Assembly (NCBI RefSeq): GCF_040676675.1 | Contig: NZ_JBFAPK010000019.1 | Coordinates: 89,018-153,017, forward strand | DNA: 64,000 nucleotides | Source of the DNA: JBFAPK01 sp040676675 | GTDB lineage: Bacteria; Actinomycetota; Actinomycetes; Mycobacteriales; Micromonosporaceae | Reading direction: 5' to 3' | Shown: positions 43,137 through 50,693 of the stretch, piece after piece | Layout: the number at the start of each line of letters is the position of its first letter | Position numbering within the stretch: position 1 is the stretch's first letter | Translations under genes and position numbers: made by a program | The notes under the pieces: model-generated | Database searches by the model: none | What the model saw: the letters and a program-made list of their open reading frames with translations, nothing else | What the model was told of the DNA's origin: nothing

Positions 43137-43973
43137 ATGTTCAACATCGGAGACTTCGCCGCCCTGGGCCGGGTGTCGGTCCGCATGCTGCGGCACTACG
43201 ACGCCATCGGTCTGCTCCGGCCCGCCCGGGTCGATCCGGCGACCGGCTACCGCTACTACGCCGCCGACCAGCTCTCCCGGCTCAACCGGGTGATCGCCCT
43301 CAAGGACCTCGGCTTCACGCTGCAACAGGTGCAGGCGGTGCTGGAGGAGAAGGTCGACGTGACGGAGCTGCGCGGCATGCTCCGGCTGCGCCGGGCGCAG
43401 CTGGCCGACCAGCTCGCGGCGGACACCGCCCGGCTGCTCCGGGTCGAGGCGAGGCTCCGGCTGATCGAAAGCGAGGGACACATGGACACCGCCGAGGTCG
43501 TACTCCGGCGGGTGCCGGCGATCCGCGTCGCCGAGCTCTCCGCCGTCGCGGCCAGCTACGCGCCGGAGCACATCGGGCCGGCGCTCACGCCGCTCTATCC
43601 GCAGCTGCTGGATCGGATGCGCCGGGCCGGGACGGAGATGACCGGCGCGCCGATCGCGTACTACGACGGCGCGCCGGACGCGTCCGCCGACGCCGTCACC
43701 GTGCACGCCGCGTTCCCGGTCTCGGCCGTGCCGGCCGCCGACCCCAATCTCACCGTGGTCGAGCTGCCCGGCATCGAGTACGCGGCGACGTTGGTCCATC
43801 ACGGCCCGATGGACGACGCCGACCGGAGCATGCAGGTGCTGGCCCGGTGGATCGACGACAACGGGTACCGGCCGGTCGGCGCGGGCTACGCCCGCGAGGT
43901 CTACCTGGACTACCACGCCGACCGGCCGGAGGAGGGCGTGACCGAACTCCAGATCGCCGTCACCCGCCCCTGA
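43137..43973 (+). CDS. MerR-family regulator with effector-binding (GyrI-like) domain
   Basis: A 278-residue regulator of the BmrR/TipA type. Residues 1-75 are the MerR winged helix: FNIGDFAALGRVSVRMLRHYDAIGLLRPARVD, then GYRYYAADQLSRLNRVIALKDLGF. A coiled-coil dimerisation helix follows (about 80-120). Residues about 125-278 form a GyrI-like small-molecule domain with VVLRRVPAIRVAEL and REVYLDYHADRPEEGVTELQIAV. Such proteins sense lipophilic cations or drugs and activate efflux genes. The ATG at 43137 fits the MFNIGDFA start. The gene is bracketed by two 65-bp repeats, which suggests it was inserted as a unit. Confidence 0.88.
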   Translation: MFNIGDFAALGRVSVRMLRHYDAIGLLRPARVDPATGYRYYAADQLSRLNRVIALKDLGFTLQQVQAVLEEKVDVTELRGMLRLRRAQLADQLAADTARLLRVEARLRLIESEGHMDTAEVVLRRVPAIRVAELSAVAASYAPEHIGPALTPLYPQLLDRMRRAGTEMTGAPIAYYDGAPDASADAVTVHAAFPVSAVPAADPNLTVVELPGIEYAATLVHHGPMDDADRSMQVLARWIDDNGYRPVGAGYAREVYLDYHADRPEEGVTELQIAVTRP

Positions 43974-43979
43974 CCTCGT

Positions 43980-44044
43980 CGATCTAGGGCAAATCAGCGT
44001 TGTTTGATCTCCAATCACCGCGATTTGCCCTAGATCGACGGCGG
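43980..44044. repeat. 65-bp palindromic direct repeat, copy B
   Basis: Second copy, 6 bases after the MerR stop codon, 64 of 65 bases identical to copy A. Both copies are in the same orientation. The palindrome arms are GATCTAGGGCAAATC and GATTTGCCCTAGATC. It could stop MerR transcription in both directions. Confidence 0.9.
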
Positions 44045-44124
44045 TGCGCCCCAATTCCGGCCAGGCGATGATTTTGACGGTGGTCTATTGCCTTGCCGGC
44101 CGGTTGGTCGCCAGCCTTCGCTGG

Positions 44125-44142
44125 TCGTCGATGTGTCGACGA
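44125..44142. promoter_or_regulatory. Perfect 7-4-7 palindrome before the M28 peptidase
   Basis: TCGTCGA-TGTG-TCGACGA, 65 bases before the GTG start of the secreted peptidase, downstream of an AT-rich stretch with TTGACG and TATTGC. Possibly an operator or leader hairpin. Confidence 0.35.
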
Positions 44143-44206
44143 TCGTCCCGGCCCGCCCCACCCGGCGTACCGGGACGCCTGGCCGACCCAGTACCCGGGA
44201 GGATCC

Positions 44207-45805
44207 GTGAGACTCCGCCTGCGCGCCGCGACCACCGCCGCGGCGCTGACGGCCGCCGTCATGGCCGGCGCACCCACCGCCGCGACCGCCTCCGCCGGCA
44301 CCCGCCCGGCGGGCGCCCCGGCGGCCCCGGCAGCCCCAGCGGCCTCTGAGGCCGCGACCGCCCCGGCAGCCCCGCTGGCGGCGCCGGACATTCCGCTGGC
44401 CAACGTCAAGGCGCACCTGAGCCAGCTACAGTCGATCGCCAGCGCCAACGGGGGCAACCGGGCCCACGGCCGGCCCGGCTACCTCGCGTCGGTCAACTAC
44501 GTCCGCGCCCAGCTCGACGCCGCCGGCTACACCACGACCGTGCAGTCGTTCACCTACAACGGCGCCACCGGCTACAACCTGATCGCCGACTGGCCGGGCG
44601 GCGACCCGAACAGCGTCGTGATGACCGGGGCGCACCTGGACAGCGTCACCGCCGGTCCGGGCATCAACGACAACGGCTCCGGCTCCGCCGCGATCCTGGA
44701 GGTGGCGCTCGCCGTCTCCCGGTCCGGGCTCGCCCCCGGCAAGCACCTGCGCTTCGGCTGGTGGGGCGCGGAGGAGCTGGGGCTGCGCGGCTCCCAGTAC
44801 TACGTCAACAACCTGCCGAGCGCCGAGCGGACGAGGATCAAGCAGTACCTGAACTTCGACATGGTCGGCTCGCCCAACGCGGGCTACTTCGTGTACGACG
44901 GGGACAACTCCGACGGGACCGGTGCCGGTCCCGGCCCGGCTGGCTCGGCGCAGATCGAGCAGACCATCCAGTCGTACTTCACCTCGATCGGGGTGGCGAC
45001 CCGGGGCACCGACTTCGACGGGCGCAGCGACTACGGGCCGTTCATCAGCGCCGGCATCCCGGCCGGCGGTACCTTCACCGGCGCCGAGGGGATCAAGTCC
45101 AGCGCCCAGGCGTCGCTCTGGGGCGGTACCGCCGGCGCCGCCTTCGACGGCTGCTACCACCGCGCCTGCGACACCACCGGCAACATCAACGACACCGCGC
45201 TCGACCGCAACGCCGACGCCGTCGCCCACACGGTCTGGACGCTGGCGGACACGGCACCCCCGACCGGCAGCACGGTTTACAGCGACACCTTCGAGACGGC
45301 CACCGGCTGGACGGTCGACCCGTCCGGCACCGACACGGCCACCCTGGGCCAGTGGGAGCGGGGCGACCCGGCGGCGACCAGTTCCGGAGTGGCGACCCAA
45401 CTCGGCACCACCGTCAGCGGCAGCTTCGACCTGGTGACCGGGGCGCAGGCGGGCGGCAGCGCCGGGGCGTACGACCTCGACGGCGGGGTGAGCACCATCC
45501 AGTCGCCGCCGATCACGCTGCCCGCCAGCGGCACGCTGACCCTGACGTTCTCGTGGTACCTGGCCCACCTCAACAACGCCAGCAGCGCCGACTACCTGCG
45601 GGTACGGGTGGTCGGTACGAGCACCACGACGGTGCTGAACGCCACCGGCGCCGCCAGCGACCGGGCGGCGGCCTGGCAGAGCGCGAGCAGCCTGCTCTCC
45701 GGACACGCCGGGCAGACGGTACGGATCGTGATAGACGCCGCGGACGGCTCGGGCGCGAGCCTGGTCGAGGCGGCCGTCGACGACGTGAAGATCACCCAGA
45801 GCTGA
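44207..45805 (+). CDS. Secreted M28-family metallopeptidase (aminopeptidase)
   Basis: A 532-residue secreted zinc aminopeptidase of the Streptomyces griseus type. The signal peptide covers about residues 1-29 (basic start, cleavage near TASAG). An Ala/Pro-rich linker follows. The M28 domain has both zinc sites: GAHLDSV (His, Asp), NDNGSGS (bridging Asp), WGAEELGL (Glu-Glu), FDMVGSP (Asp) and CYHRACDT (His). The last 180 residues are a beta-sandwich with SSPPIT-like strands and ADYLRVRVV, probably a carbohydrate or substrate-binding accessory domain. GGGAGGATCC precedes the GTG at 44207. Its 3' end is followed by degenerate copies of its own terminal sequence. Confidence 0.9.
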   Translation: MRLRLRAATTAAALTAAVMAGAPTAATASAGTRPAGAPAAPAAPAASEAATAPAAPLAAPDIPLANVKAHLSQLQSIASANGGNRAHGRPGYLASVNYVRAQLDAAGYTTTVQSFTYNGATGYNLIADWPGGDPNSVVMTGAHLDSVTAGPGINDNGSGSAAILEVALAVSRSGLAPGKHLRFGWWGAEELGLRGSQYYVNNLPSAERTRIKQYLNFDMVGSPNAGYFVYDGDNSDGTGAGPGPAGSAQIEQTIQSYFTSIGVATRGTDFDGRSDYGPFISAGIPAGGTFTGAEGIKSSAQASLWGGTAGAAFDGCYHRACDTTGNINDTALDRNADAVAHTVWTLADTAPPTGSTVYSDTFETATGWTVDPSGTDTATLGQWERGDPAATSSGVATQLGTTVSGSFDLVTGAQAGGSAGAYDLDGGVSTIQSPPITLPASGTLTLTFSWYLAHLNNASSADYLRVRVVGTSTTTVLNATGAASDRAAAWQSASSLLSGHAGQTVRIVIDAADGSGASLVEAAVDDVKITQS

Positions 45806-45878
45806 CCGGGGAGAGCGCTCAGAGTTGAGCGCGGCGACTACCCAGAGTTGAGCGCCGAGATCACCCAGAGCTGACCGG
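45790..45878 (+). repeat. Degenerate duplication of the peptidase 3' end
   Basis: The last codons and stop of the peptidase (GATCACCCAGAGCTGACCGG, 45790-45809) recur exactly at 45859-45878. Two diverged copies lie between (CTCAGAGTTGAGCG and ACCCAGAGTTGAGCG). Four spaced copies, each containing an in-frame-like TGA, suggest slippage or recombination at the gene end. Confidence 0.8.
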
Positions 45879-45970
45879 AGCGGTGGGAAGGGCCCCTCGC
45901 GCCACGAAAACGGGCTGCGCGGGGCTCTTCCTTACCGGCCGGGAACGGCCGGTCGGCCGGGCGGCCCGGA

Positions 45971-45976
45971 TAAGAT
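45971..45976 (+). promoter_or_regulatory. -10 element of the leader ORF/CNNM transcript
   Basis: TAAGAT, 6 bases before an ATG at 45983. No good -35 element is seen. It is the only clear -10 in the 275 bases upstream of the CNNM pair. Confidence 0.4.
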
Positions 45977-45982
45977 GGCGAC

Positions 45983-46087
45983 ATGATCGACTCTCCTGCC
46001 CAGGAGGGCAGCAGTAGCCGGCCGGGTCGGACCCGGCACCTCCCGCACCGCGCGCCGCACCGGGGAGCCCTGAGTTCCCCGTGTTGA
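45983..46087 (+). CDS. Putative 34-codon leader ORF overlapping the first CNNM gene
   Basis: An ORF of 34 codons starting at the predicted transcription start and ending 7 bases inside the downstream gene (stop 46085-46087, CNNM start GTG 46081). The peptide begins MIDSPAQEGSSSRPGR and is rich in Arg, Pro, His and Ser. Because its stop overlaps the transporter start, translation could be coupled and its Pro/Arg-rich part could give attenuation, as mgtL does for Mg transport. There is no direct evidence for translation. Confidence 0.35.
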   Translation: MIDSPAQEGSSSRPGRTRHLPHRAPHRGALSSPC

Positions 46088-47412
46088 TCGCGTTCGGTCT
46101 TCTTCTGATCATTCTGCTCACCGCCGCGACGGGCTACTTCGTCGCGCAGGAGTTCGGCTACGTCGCGGTCGACCGGGGCCGGCTGCGGCAGCTCGCCGAG
46201 AACGGCGACGCCGCCGCCGAACGGGCCCTCAAGGTCACCGGACGGCTCTCGTTCGTGCTCTCCGGCGCCCAGCTCGGCATCACCGTCACCGCCCTGCTCG
46301 TCGGTTACGTCGCCGAGCCGTACCTCGGTGACGGCCTGGCCGACCTGCTCGGCGTCGCGGGCGTGTCGAGCGCGGTCGCGCTGCCGCTCTCGGTCGCCCT
46401 CGCCCTGGTCATCGCCACCGCGGTACAGATGGTCTTCGGCGAGCTGGCGCCGAAGAACCTCGCCATCGCCCGCGCGGAGGTCTTCGCCCGCGCGCTGAGC
46501 CGCTCCACGCTCGTCTATCTCATGCTCGCCGGCCCGGTGGTCCGGCTCTTCGACGCGACCGCCACCCGGCTGCTGCGCCGGGTCGGCATCGAACCGATCG
46601 AGGAACTGCCCAGCGGGGCGACGCCCGAGGACCTGGAACAGATCATCGCCGAGTCCCGGGAGGAGGGGAGCCTCGACCCGGAGATGTCGACCCTGCTCGA
46701 CCGGGGGCTCGACTTCCGCGAGCTGACCGCCGGGGAGGTGATGGTGCCGCGGGTGGACGTCTTCACGGTACGGGCCGACGAGCCGGTCAGCCGGCTGGTC
46801 GAAATGATCGACACCGGGCACTCGCGCTTCCCGGTGCAGGGCGGCGAGGGTATCGACGACCTGGTCGGCGTCGCCGGCATCGCCGACGTGCTGGGTGTGC
46901 CGGCGGCGCTGCGGGCCAGCACCCCGATCGCCCGGGTGGCCGTGCCGCCGCTGCTGGTGCCCGACACGCTGCCGCTGCCGACGGTGCTGGACCGGCTGCG
47001 CTCGGGGCACCGCCAGCTCGCCTGCGTGGTCGACGAGTACGGCGGGTTCGCCGGCGTGATCACGCTGGAGGACATCGCCGAGGAGCTGGTCGGGCCGATC
47101 CGCGACGAGGACGACCCGCCCGAGCCGGCGCCGACCCGTCTGCCGGACGGCTCCTGGGTGGTACCGGCCCGCTGGCGCATCGACGAGGTCGCCGACAGCA
47201 CCGGCATCGTGCTGCCCGAGGCCCCCGAGTACGACACCCTCTCCGGGCTGGTGATGCGGGAGCTGGGCCGGGTACCCGAGGTCGGTGACCGGCTGGAGAT
47301 CCGCCTCGGCGCCGACGGCGAGCCGCCGGAGCAGCCGCCGCGCGCCCTGGTCGAGGTGCTCGCGGTCGACCGGCACGTGGCCGACTCGGTACGGCTGGAG
47401 GTGACCGCGTGA
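46081..47412 (+). CDS. CNNM/HlyC-CorC family membrane protein, first copy
   Basis: A 443-residue transporter-like protein. It has a DUF21 membrane domain (four hydrophobic segments, residues about 1-165, with FVLSGAQLGITVTALLVGYVAE and FGELAPKNLAI), a CBS pair (about 190-310, starting VMVPRVDVFTVRAD, with VVDEYGGFAGVITLEDI) and a CorC_HlyC domain at the end (SWVVPARWRIDEVAD, YDTLSGLVMRELGRVPEVGD). Such proteins are Mg or Na/Mg exporters or regulators. The start is the GTG at 46081, overlapped by the leader ORF. It overlaps the next gene by 4 bases (GTGA), so both are translated together. Confidence 0.88.
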   Translation: MLIAFGLLLIILLTAATGYFVAQEFGYVAVDRGRLRQLAENGDAAAERALKVTGRLSFVLSGAQLGITVTALLVGYVAEPYLGDGLADLLGVAGVSSAVALPLSVALALVIATAVQMVFGELAPKNLAIARAEVFARALSRSTLVYLMLAGPVVRLFDATATRLLRRVGIEPIEELPSGATPEDLEQIIAESREEGSLDPEMSTLLDRGLDFRELTAGEVMVPRVDVFTVRADEPVSRLVEMIDTGHSRFPVQGGEGIDDLVGVAGIADVLGVPAALRASTPIARVAVPPLLVPDTLPLPTVLDRLRSGHRQLACVVDEYGGFAGVITLEDIAEELVGPIRDEDDPPEPAPTRLPDGSWVVPARWRIDEVADSTGIVLPEAPEYDTLSGLVMRELGRVPEVGDRLEIRLGADGEPPEQPPRALVEVLAVDRHVADSVRLEVTA

Positions 47413-48536
47413 GCGCGCCCCTGGCCCTGTTCGTCTCGCTGTTGCTGCTGGCGCTGAACGGCTTCTTCGTGGCGGCCGAGTTCGCGCTGGTCGCGAGCAA
47501 GCGGTACCGGCTGGAGCAGGCCGCCGCCGGCGGCGGCCGGGCGGCCCGGGCGGCGCTGGCCGGCAGTCGCGAGCTGTCGCTGATGCTGGCCGGCGCCCAG
47601 CTCGGCATCACCGTCTGCACGCTGGGGCTCGGTGCGCTCGCCGAGCCGGCGGTCGAGCGGCTGGTCAGCCCGGCGCTGCACCTCGTGGGGTTGCCGACGG
47701 GGGCCGCGCACGCGGTCGGGCTGGTCTTCGCGCTGGTGCTGGTGACCTTCCTGCACCTGATCATCGGCGAGATGGCCCCGAAGTCGTGGGCCATCACCGA
47801 CCCGGAGCGCTCCGCGCTGCTGCTGGCCCTGCCGTTCCGGGGCTTCGCCCGGGTGGCCCGGCCGGTGCTCTCGGCGCTCAACGGGCTGGCCAACCTCACC
47901 CTGCGGGTCGCCCGGGTACGCCCGCAGGACCAGCTCGCCCAGGTGCACGGCCCGGACGAGCTGCGCATCCTGCTGGAGCAGTCCCGCGAGCACGGGTTGC
48001 TCGGCGCGGAGCAACACGCGCTGCTGACCAGCATGCTCGGCCTACAGGCCACCGCGGTCGGCGACGTGATGGAGCCGCTGGACCGGATCGTGGCGGTCCG
48101 GCCCGACGACGGTGTCCAGCGGATAGAGGCGGTCTGCCGGGAGAGCGGGCGGTCCCGGCTGGCGGTACGCGACGAATCGGGCGAGGTGGTCGGCGTGGTG
48201 CACGTACGGGAGGCGTTGCGGGCCACCGCGGCCGGGCGTACGGCCACCGCGGCGGAGCTGATGACACCCGCGTTCCGGCTGCCCAGCACGGCGACGGTGA
48301 CCGAGGCGGTGGCCGCGATGCGGGCCGAGCAGGCCCAGCTCGCCCTCGTGGCGTCGGGCGCCGGCCTCTCCGAGCGCGGGGTCCGGCTCAGCCCGCTGCC
48401 GGCGGGCGTGGGGCGTCCGGCCTCGGCGGGGGCCCGTACGGTCGGCTTCGTGGCCCTGGAGGACCTGCTGGAGGAGGTCATCGGGGAGTTCGACGACGAG
48501 ACCGACGCGGTCCCGCGCGGGCGGCGGATGCGCTGA
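47409..48536 (+). CDS. CNNM/HlyC-CorC family membrane protein, second copy
   Basis: A 375-residue paralogue of the preceding protein. DUF21 spans about residues 1-165 (LALNGFFVAAEFALVASKRYR, LSLMLAGAQLGITVCTLGLGA, HLIIGEMAPKSWAI). One CBS pair follows (VGDVMEPLDRIVAVRPDDGV and TAAELMTPAFRLPSTATV). The CorC_HlyC domain of the first copy is missing; the protein ends in FDDETDAVPRGRRMR. A hetero-oligomer of a full and a short subunit is likely. The start GTG at 47409 overlaps the stop of the first gene. Confidence 0.88.
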   Translation: MSAPLALFVSLLLLALNGFFVAAEFALVASKRYRLEQAAAGGGRAARAALAGSRELSLMLAGAQLGITVCTLGLGALAEPAVERLVSPALHLVGLPTGAAHAVGLVFALVLVTFLHLIIGEMAPKSWAITDPERSALLLALPFRGFARVARPVLSALNGLANLTLRVARVRPQDQLAQVHGPDELRILLEQSREHGLLGAEQHALLTSMLGLQATAVGDVMEPLDRIVAVRPDDGVQRIEAVCRESGRSRLAVRDESGEVVGVVHVREALRATAAGRTATAAELMTPAFRLPSTATVTEAVAAMRAEQAQLALVASGAGLSERGVRLSPLPAGVGRPASAGARTVGFVALEDLLEEVIGEFDDETDAVPRGRRMR

Positions 48537-48576
48537 CACCGGGACGCAGCCCTACTGCGGCGGGAGGTGGTGGTCG

Positions 48577-49497
48577 ATGGGGTTCGGGCAGGTACCGGCC
48601 GGGTCGAGCTGGACCGGGCTCGCCGTCGACACCGTGCTCCCCAACCCGAGCACCCGGCCCGGGCTCGCCCTGCCCGGCCGGGTGCTCGTCGAGGCCGGCA
48701 GCGCGGACGTGCCGGTCGGGCACGTCGTGCTCGGCCTGGTGACCCGGGTGGAGCCGGAGGATCCGAACGCGGACCGGTTCCTGCTGGAGTTCCACCGGAT
48801 CACGGCGTCCGGCCCGTTCGTGGTCCCGGCCCGGACCCGCCGCGCCGTCGACTTCGCCGCGCCGCTGCCGTGGGAGACGCCGATAACCGTGGTCAACGGT
48901 CAGCGCCTGCTCGACCTGCGGATGGGGTTGCGTACCCAACTCGCCCTCGATCCGGACCTCGACCAGGGCGACCTGACCGGGCTCTACGTGCACCCACTCC
49001 CCGCCCAGGAGCTGGTCATGGGGGCGCTATCGACGCTCGGCTTCACGCTGCGTCAGGTCGGCATGCAGGCCGGCCGCCTGCCCGGGGTACGGCAGGCGCT
49101 GCCGTTGCACCAGAAGATCGGGTACTGGGTGGCGCCTCTCTACGCCGGCCCGATCACCGAGCTGGAACTCACCTTCGTCACCGACCGGTCGGCCGTCGAA
49201 GTGATCTTCTGGCTGGACCGGCGGATGGCGCTCGCCGGCTCGGCCACCCACTTCAGCCTGAGCCGGTTCCGGCTGCCGCACGCCGAGGCGGCCCGGGCCG
49301 ACCCGGTGAAGCTGGTCGACGGCTGGCTGCGGCGGGCGCTGGACCGGCACGCCGACGCGGCGGCCGGTTACCACCGCTCGCCGCACCCGCGGGAGTCGGT
49401 ACACGTGAGCCGGCCGCCGGAGCACCAGCTGCCCCACCCGGAGCCGCCCGACGACGAGACGGCCGGCGGCGGCAGTGGCGGCGGCGACGGCACCTGA
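48577..49497 (+). CDS. Spo0M-family sporulation-control protein
   Basis: A 306-residue Spo0M protein with an arrestin-like beta fold, known in Bacillus as a sporulation regulator. Segments: MGFGQVPAGSSWTGLAVDTVL, LPGRVLVEAGSADVPVGHVVLGL, FHRITASGPFVVPA, PLPWETPITVVNG and LRTQLALDPDLDQGDL. The last 60 residues are His/Pro/Gly-rich and disordered. ATG 48577 is preceded by GGGAGGTGG. In actinobacteria the role is not established. It follows the CNNM pair by 40 bases and may share its transcript. Confidence 0.82.
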   Translation: MGFGQVPAGSSWTGLAVDTVLPNPSTRPGLALPGRVLVEAGSADVPVGHVVLGLVTRVEPEDPNADRFLLEFHRITASGPFVVPARTRRAVDFAAPLPWETPITVVNGQRLLDLRMGLRTQLALDPDLDQGDLTGLYVHPLPAQELVMGALSTLGFTLRQVGMQAGRLPGVRQALPLHQKIGYWVAPLYAGPITELELTFVTDRSAVEVIFWLDRRMALAGSATHFSLSRFRLPHAEAARADPVKLVDGWLRRALDRHADAAAGYHRSPHPRESVHVSRPPEHQLPHPEPPDDETAGGGSGGGDGT

Positions 49498-49584
49498 CCC
49501 GGCCGGCCCGGGCGACTCCACGCCCGGCGCCCGAGCGCCGAGCCTGCGCCGGTCGTCCGTGCGTCGGGCCGCCGCCCCGCGCCG

Positions 49585-49815
49585 TCAGCCGGCGCGGTGG
49601 CGCAGGGCGGCGAGGCCGGTGGCCGCGCGCACGATCATCAGGACCGCGAGTACACAGATCACCACGTCCAGCCCGGCGACGAGCGCGGACCGTCCATGCT
49701 CGCCGGTGAGCAGGAACCAACCGCTGCCGACCAACAGCACCACCCCGGCGAGGATGGTCAGACAACCCACGGCGCGGTTGCGAGGGACGAACCTCCACCA
49801 CGTGTTCCTCGGCAT
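49585..49815 (-). CDS. Small two-helix membrane protein
   Basis: A 76-residue protein. After a short basic start (MPRNTWWRFVPRNRAVG) two hydrophobic helices follow, about residues 18-37 (LTILAGVVLLVGSGWFLLT) and 46-66 (LVAGLDVVICVLAVLMIVR). AGGAGG is 6 bases before the ATG at 49815, so it is probably real. No family is recognised. It is convergent with the Spo0M gene and upstream of the LysE gene on the same strand. Confidence 0.7.
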   Translation of the reverse strand: MPRNTWWRFVPRNRAVGCLTILAGVVLLVGSGWFLLTGEHGRSALVAGLDVVICVLAVLMIVRAATGLAALRHRAG

Positions 49816-49949
49816 GGCCACCTCCTGGCGATCTCCCGTACGCCCCTGCTGTGCCCCGCCCCGATTCGGGCGAAACAACGCGGCGCCGATCCGGGGAACA
49901 GCGCCTGTCCGTCGGGGCGGGACGGCGCGGGCCGCCGCGAGACCGGGGG

Positions 49950-50693
49950 TCAGCCGAGGCTGGCGGTGGCGAGCTTGAGGCCGAAGCCGACGAAGAGCGC
50001 GCCGACCGCGGTCGTCATCGCGGCGGCCAGCCGGCGGCGCTGGCGGAACTGGGCCGCCAGGTACGACCCCCCGAAGATCAGCGTGGTCAGGTAGAGCAGG
50101 CTCGTGATCTGCGCGATCACGCCGAGCACCAGGAACGACAGCGCCGGGTACGGGTACGACGGGTCGACGAACTGGATGAAGAAGGAGATGAAGAAGAGGA
50201 TCGCCTTCGGGTTGAGCAGGCTGATCACCAGCGCCCGCCGGAACGGGTCCCGGCCCGGCTCCGCCGCACCGGCGGCGGCCGAACTCTCCGAACGCACCGC
50301 ACCGGCGGCCGCCGAACGCGCCGCGTCGCCGGGCAGGGCCGGGCCGGCGGGCGGCGCCGTCGTCGCGGCGGTGCCGCGGGCACGCCAGCGCTGCCAGGCG
50401 CCGCGCAGCATCCGCAGCCCCAGGTAGCCCAGGTACGCCGCGCCGGCGTACTTCACGATCAGGAAGAGCGGCGGGTACGTCCGCAGCAGCGAGGCGACCC
50501 CGGCCGCCGAGAGCACCATGATCACCGAGTCGCCGAGGAAGACGCCGGCCGCCGCGCGGTAGCCGGCCCGTACCCCGAGCCGCGCGGCCGTGGAGAGCAC
50601 GAAGAGCGAGTTCGGCCCGGGGAGCAGGATGATCGCGATGGTGCCCAGCACGTACGTCGAGATGTTGGTCGTTCCCAGCACGTGCGCCATCAT
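49950..50693 (-). CDS. LysE-family amino acid exporter (LeuE-like)
   Basis: A 247-residue exporter with six hydrophobic segments. The family start IAIILLPGPNSLFVLSTAARLG contains the PGPN motif; also AGVFLGDSVIMVLSAAGVAS and KYAGAAYLGYLGLRMLRG. An Ala/Gly-rich insertion of about 40 residues (near 115-155) separates helices three and four, longer than usual. The start ATG at 50693 overlaps the stop of the PNPOx-GNAT gene (ATGA), so the two are translationally coupled. Substrate is probably an amino acid or small amine. Confidence 0.85.
   Translation of the reverse strand: MMAHVLGTTNISTYVLGTIAIILLPGPNSLFVLSTAARLGVRAGYRAAAGVFLGDSVIMVLSAAGVASLLRTYPPLFLIVKYAGAAYLGYLGLRMLRGAWQRWRARGTAATTAPPAGPALPGDAARSAAAGAVRSESSAAAGAAEPGRDPFRRALVISLLNPKAILFFISFFIQFVDPSYPYPALSFLVLGVIAQITSLLYLTTLIFGGSYLAAQFRQRRRLAAAMTTAVGALFVGFGLKLATASLG

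Noticed and set aside
43004..44044. The two 65-bp repeats as ends of an insertion sequence
   Set aside because: They are direct, not inverted, repeats and enclose no transposase; no target duplication is evident.
45806..46080. Mg-sensing riboswitch (M-box) or c-di-AMP riboswitch before the CNNM genes or the secreted SH3 protein
   Set aside because: No conserved riboswitch core sequence could be recognised; only a possible leader ORF is seen at the CNNM genes.
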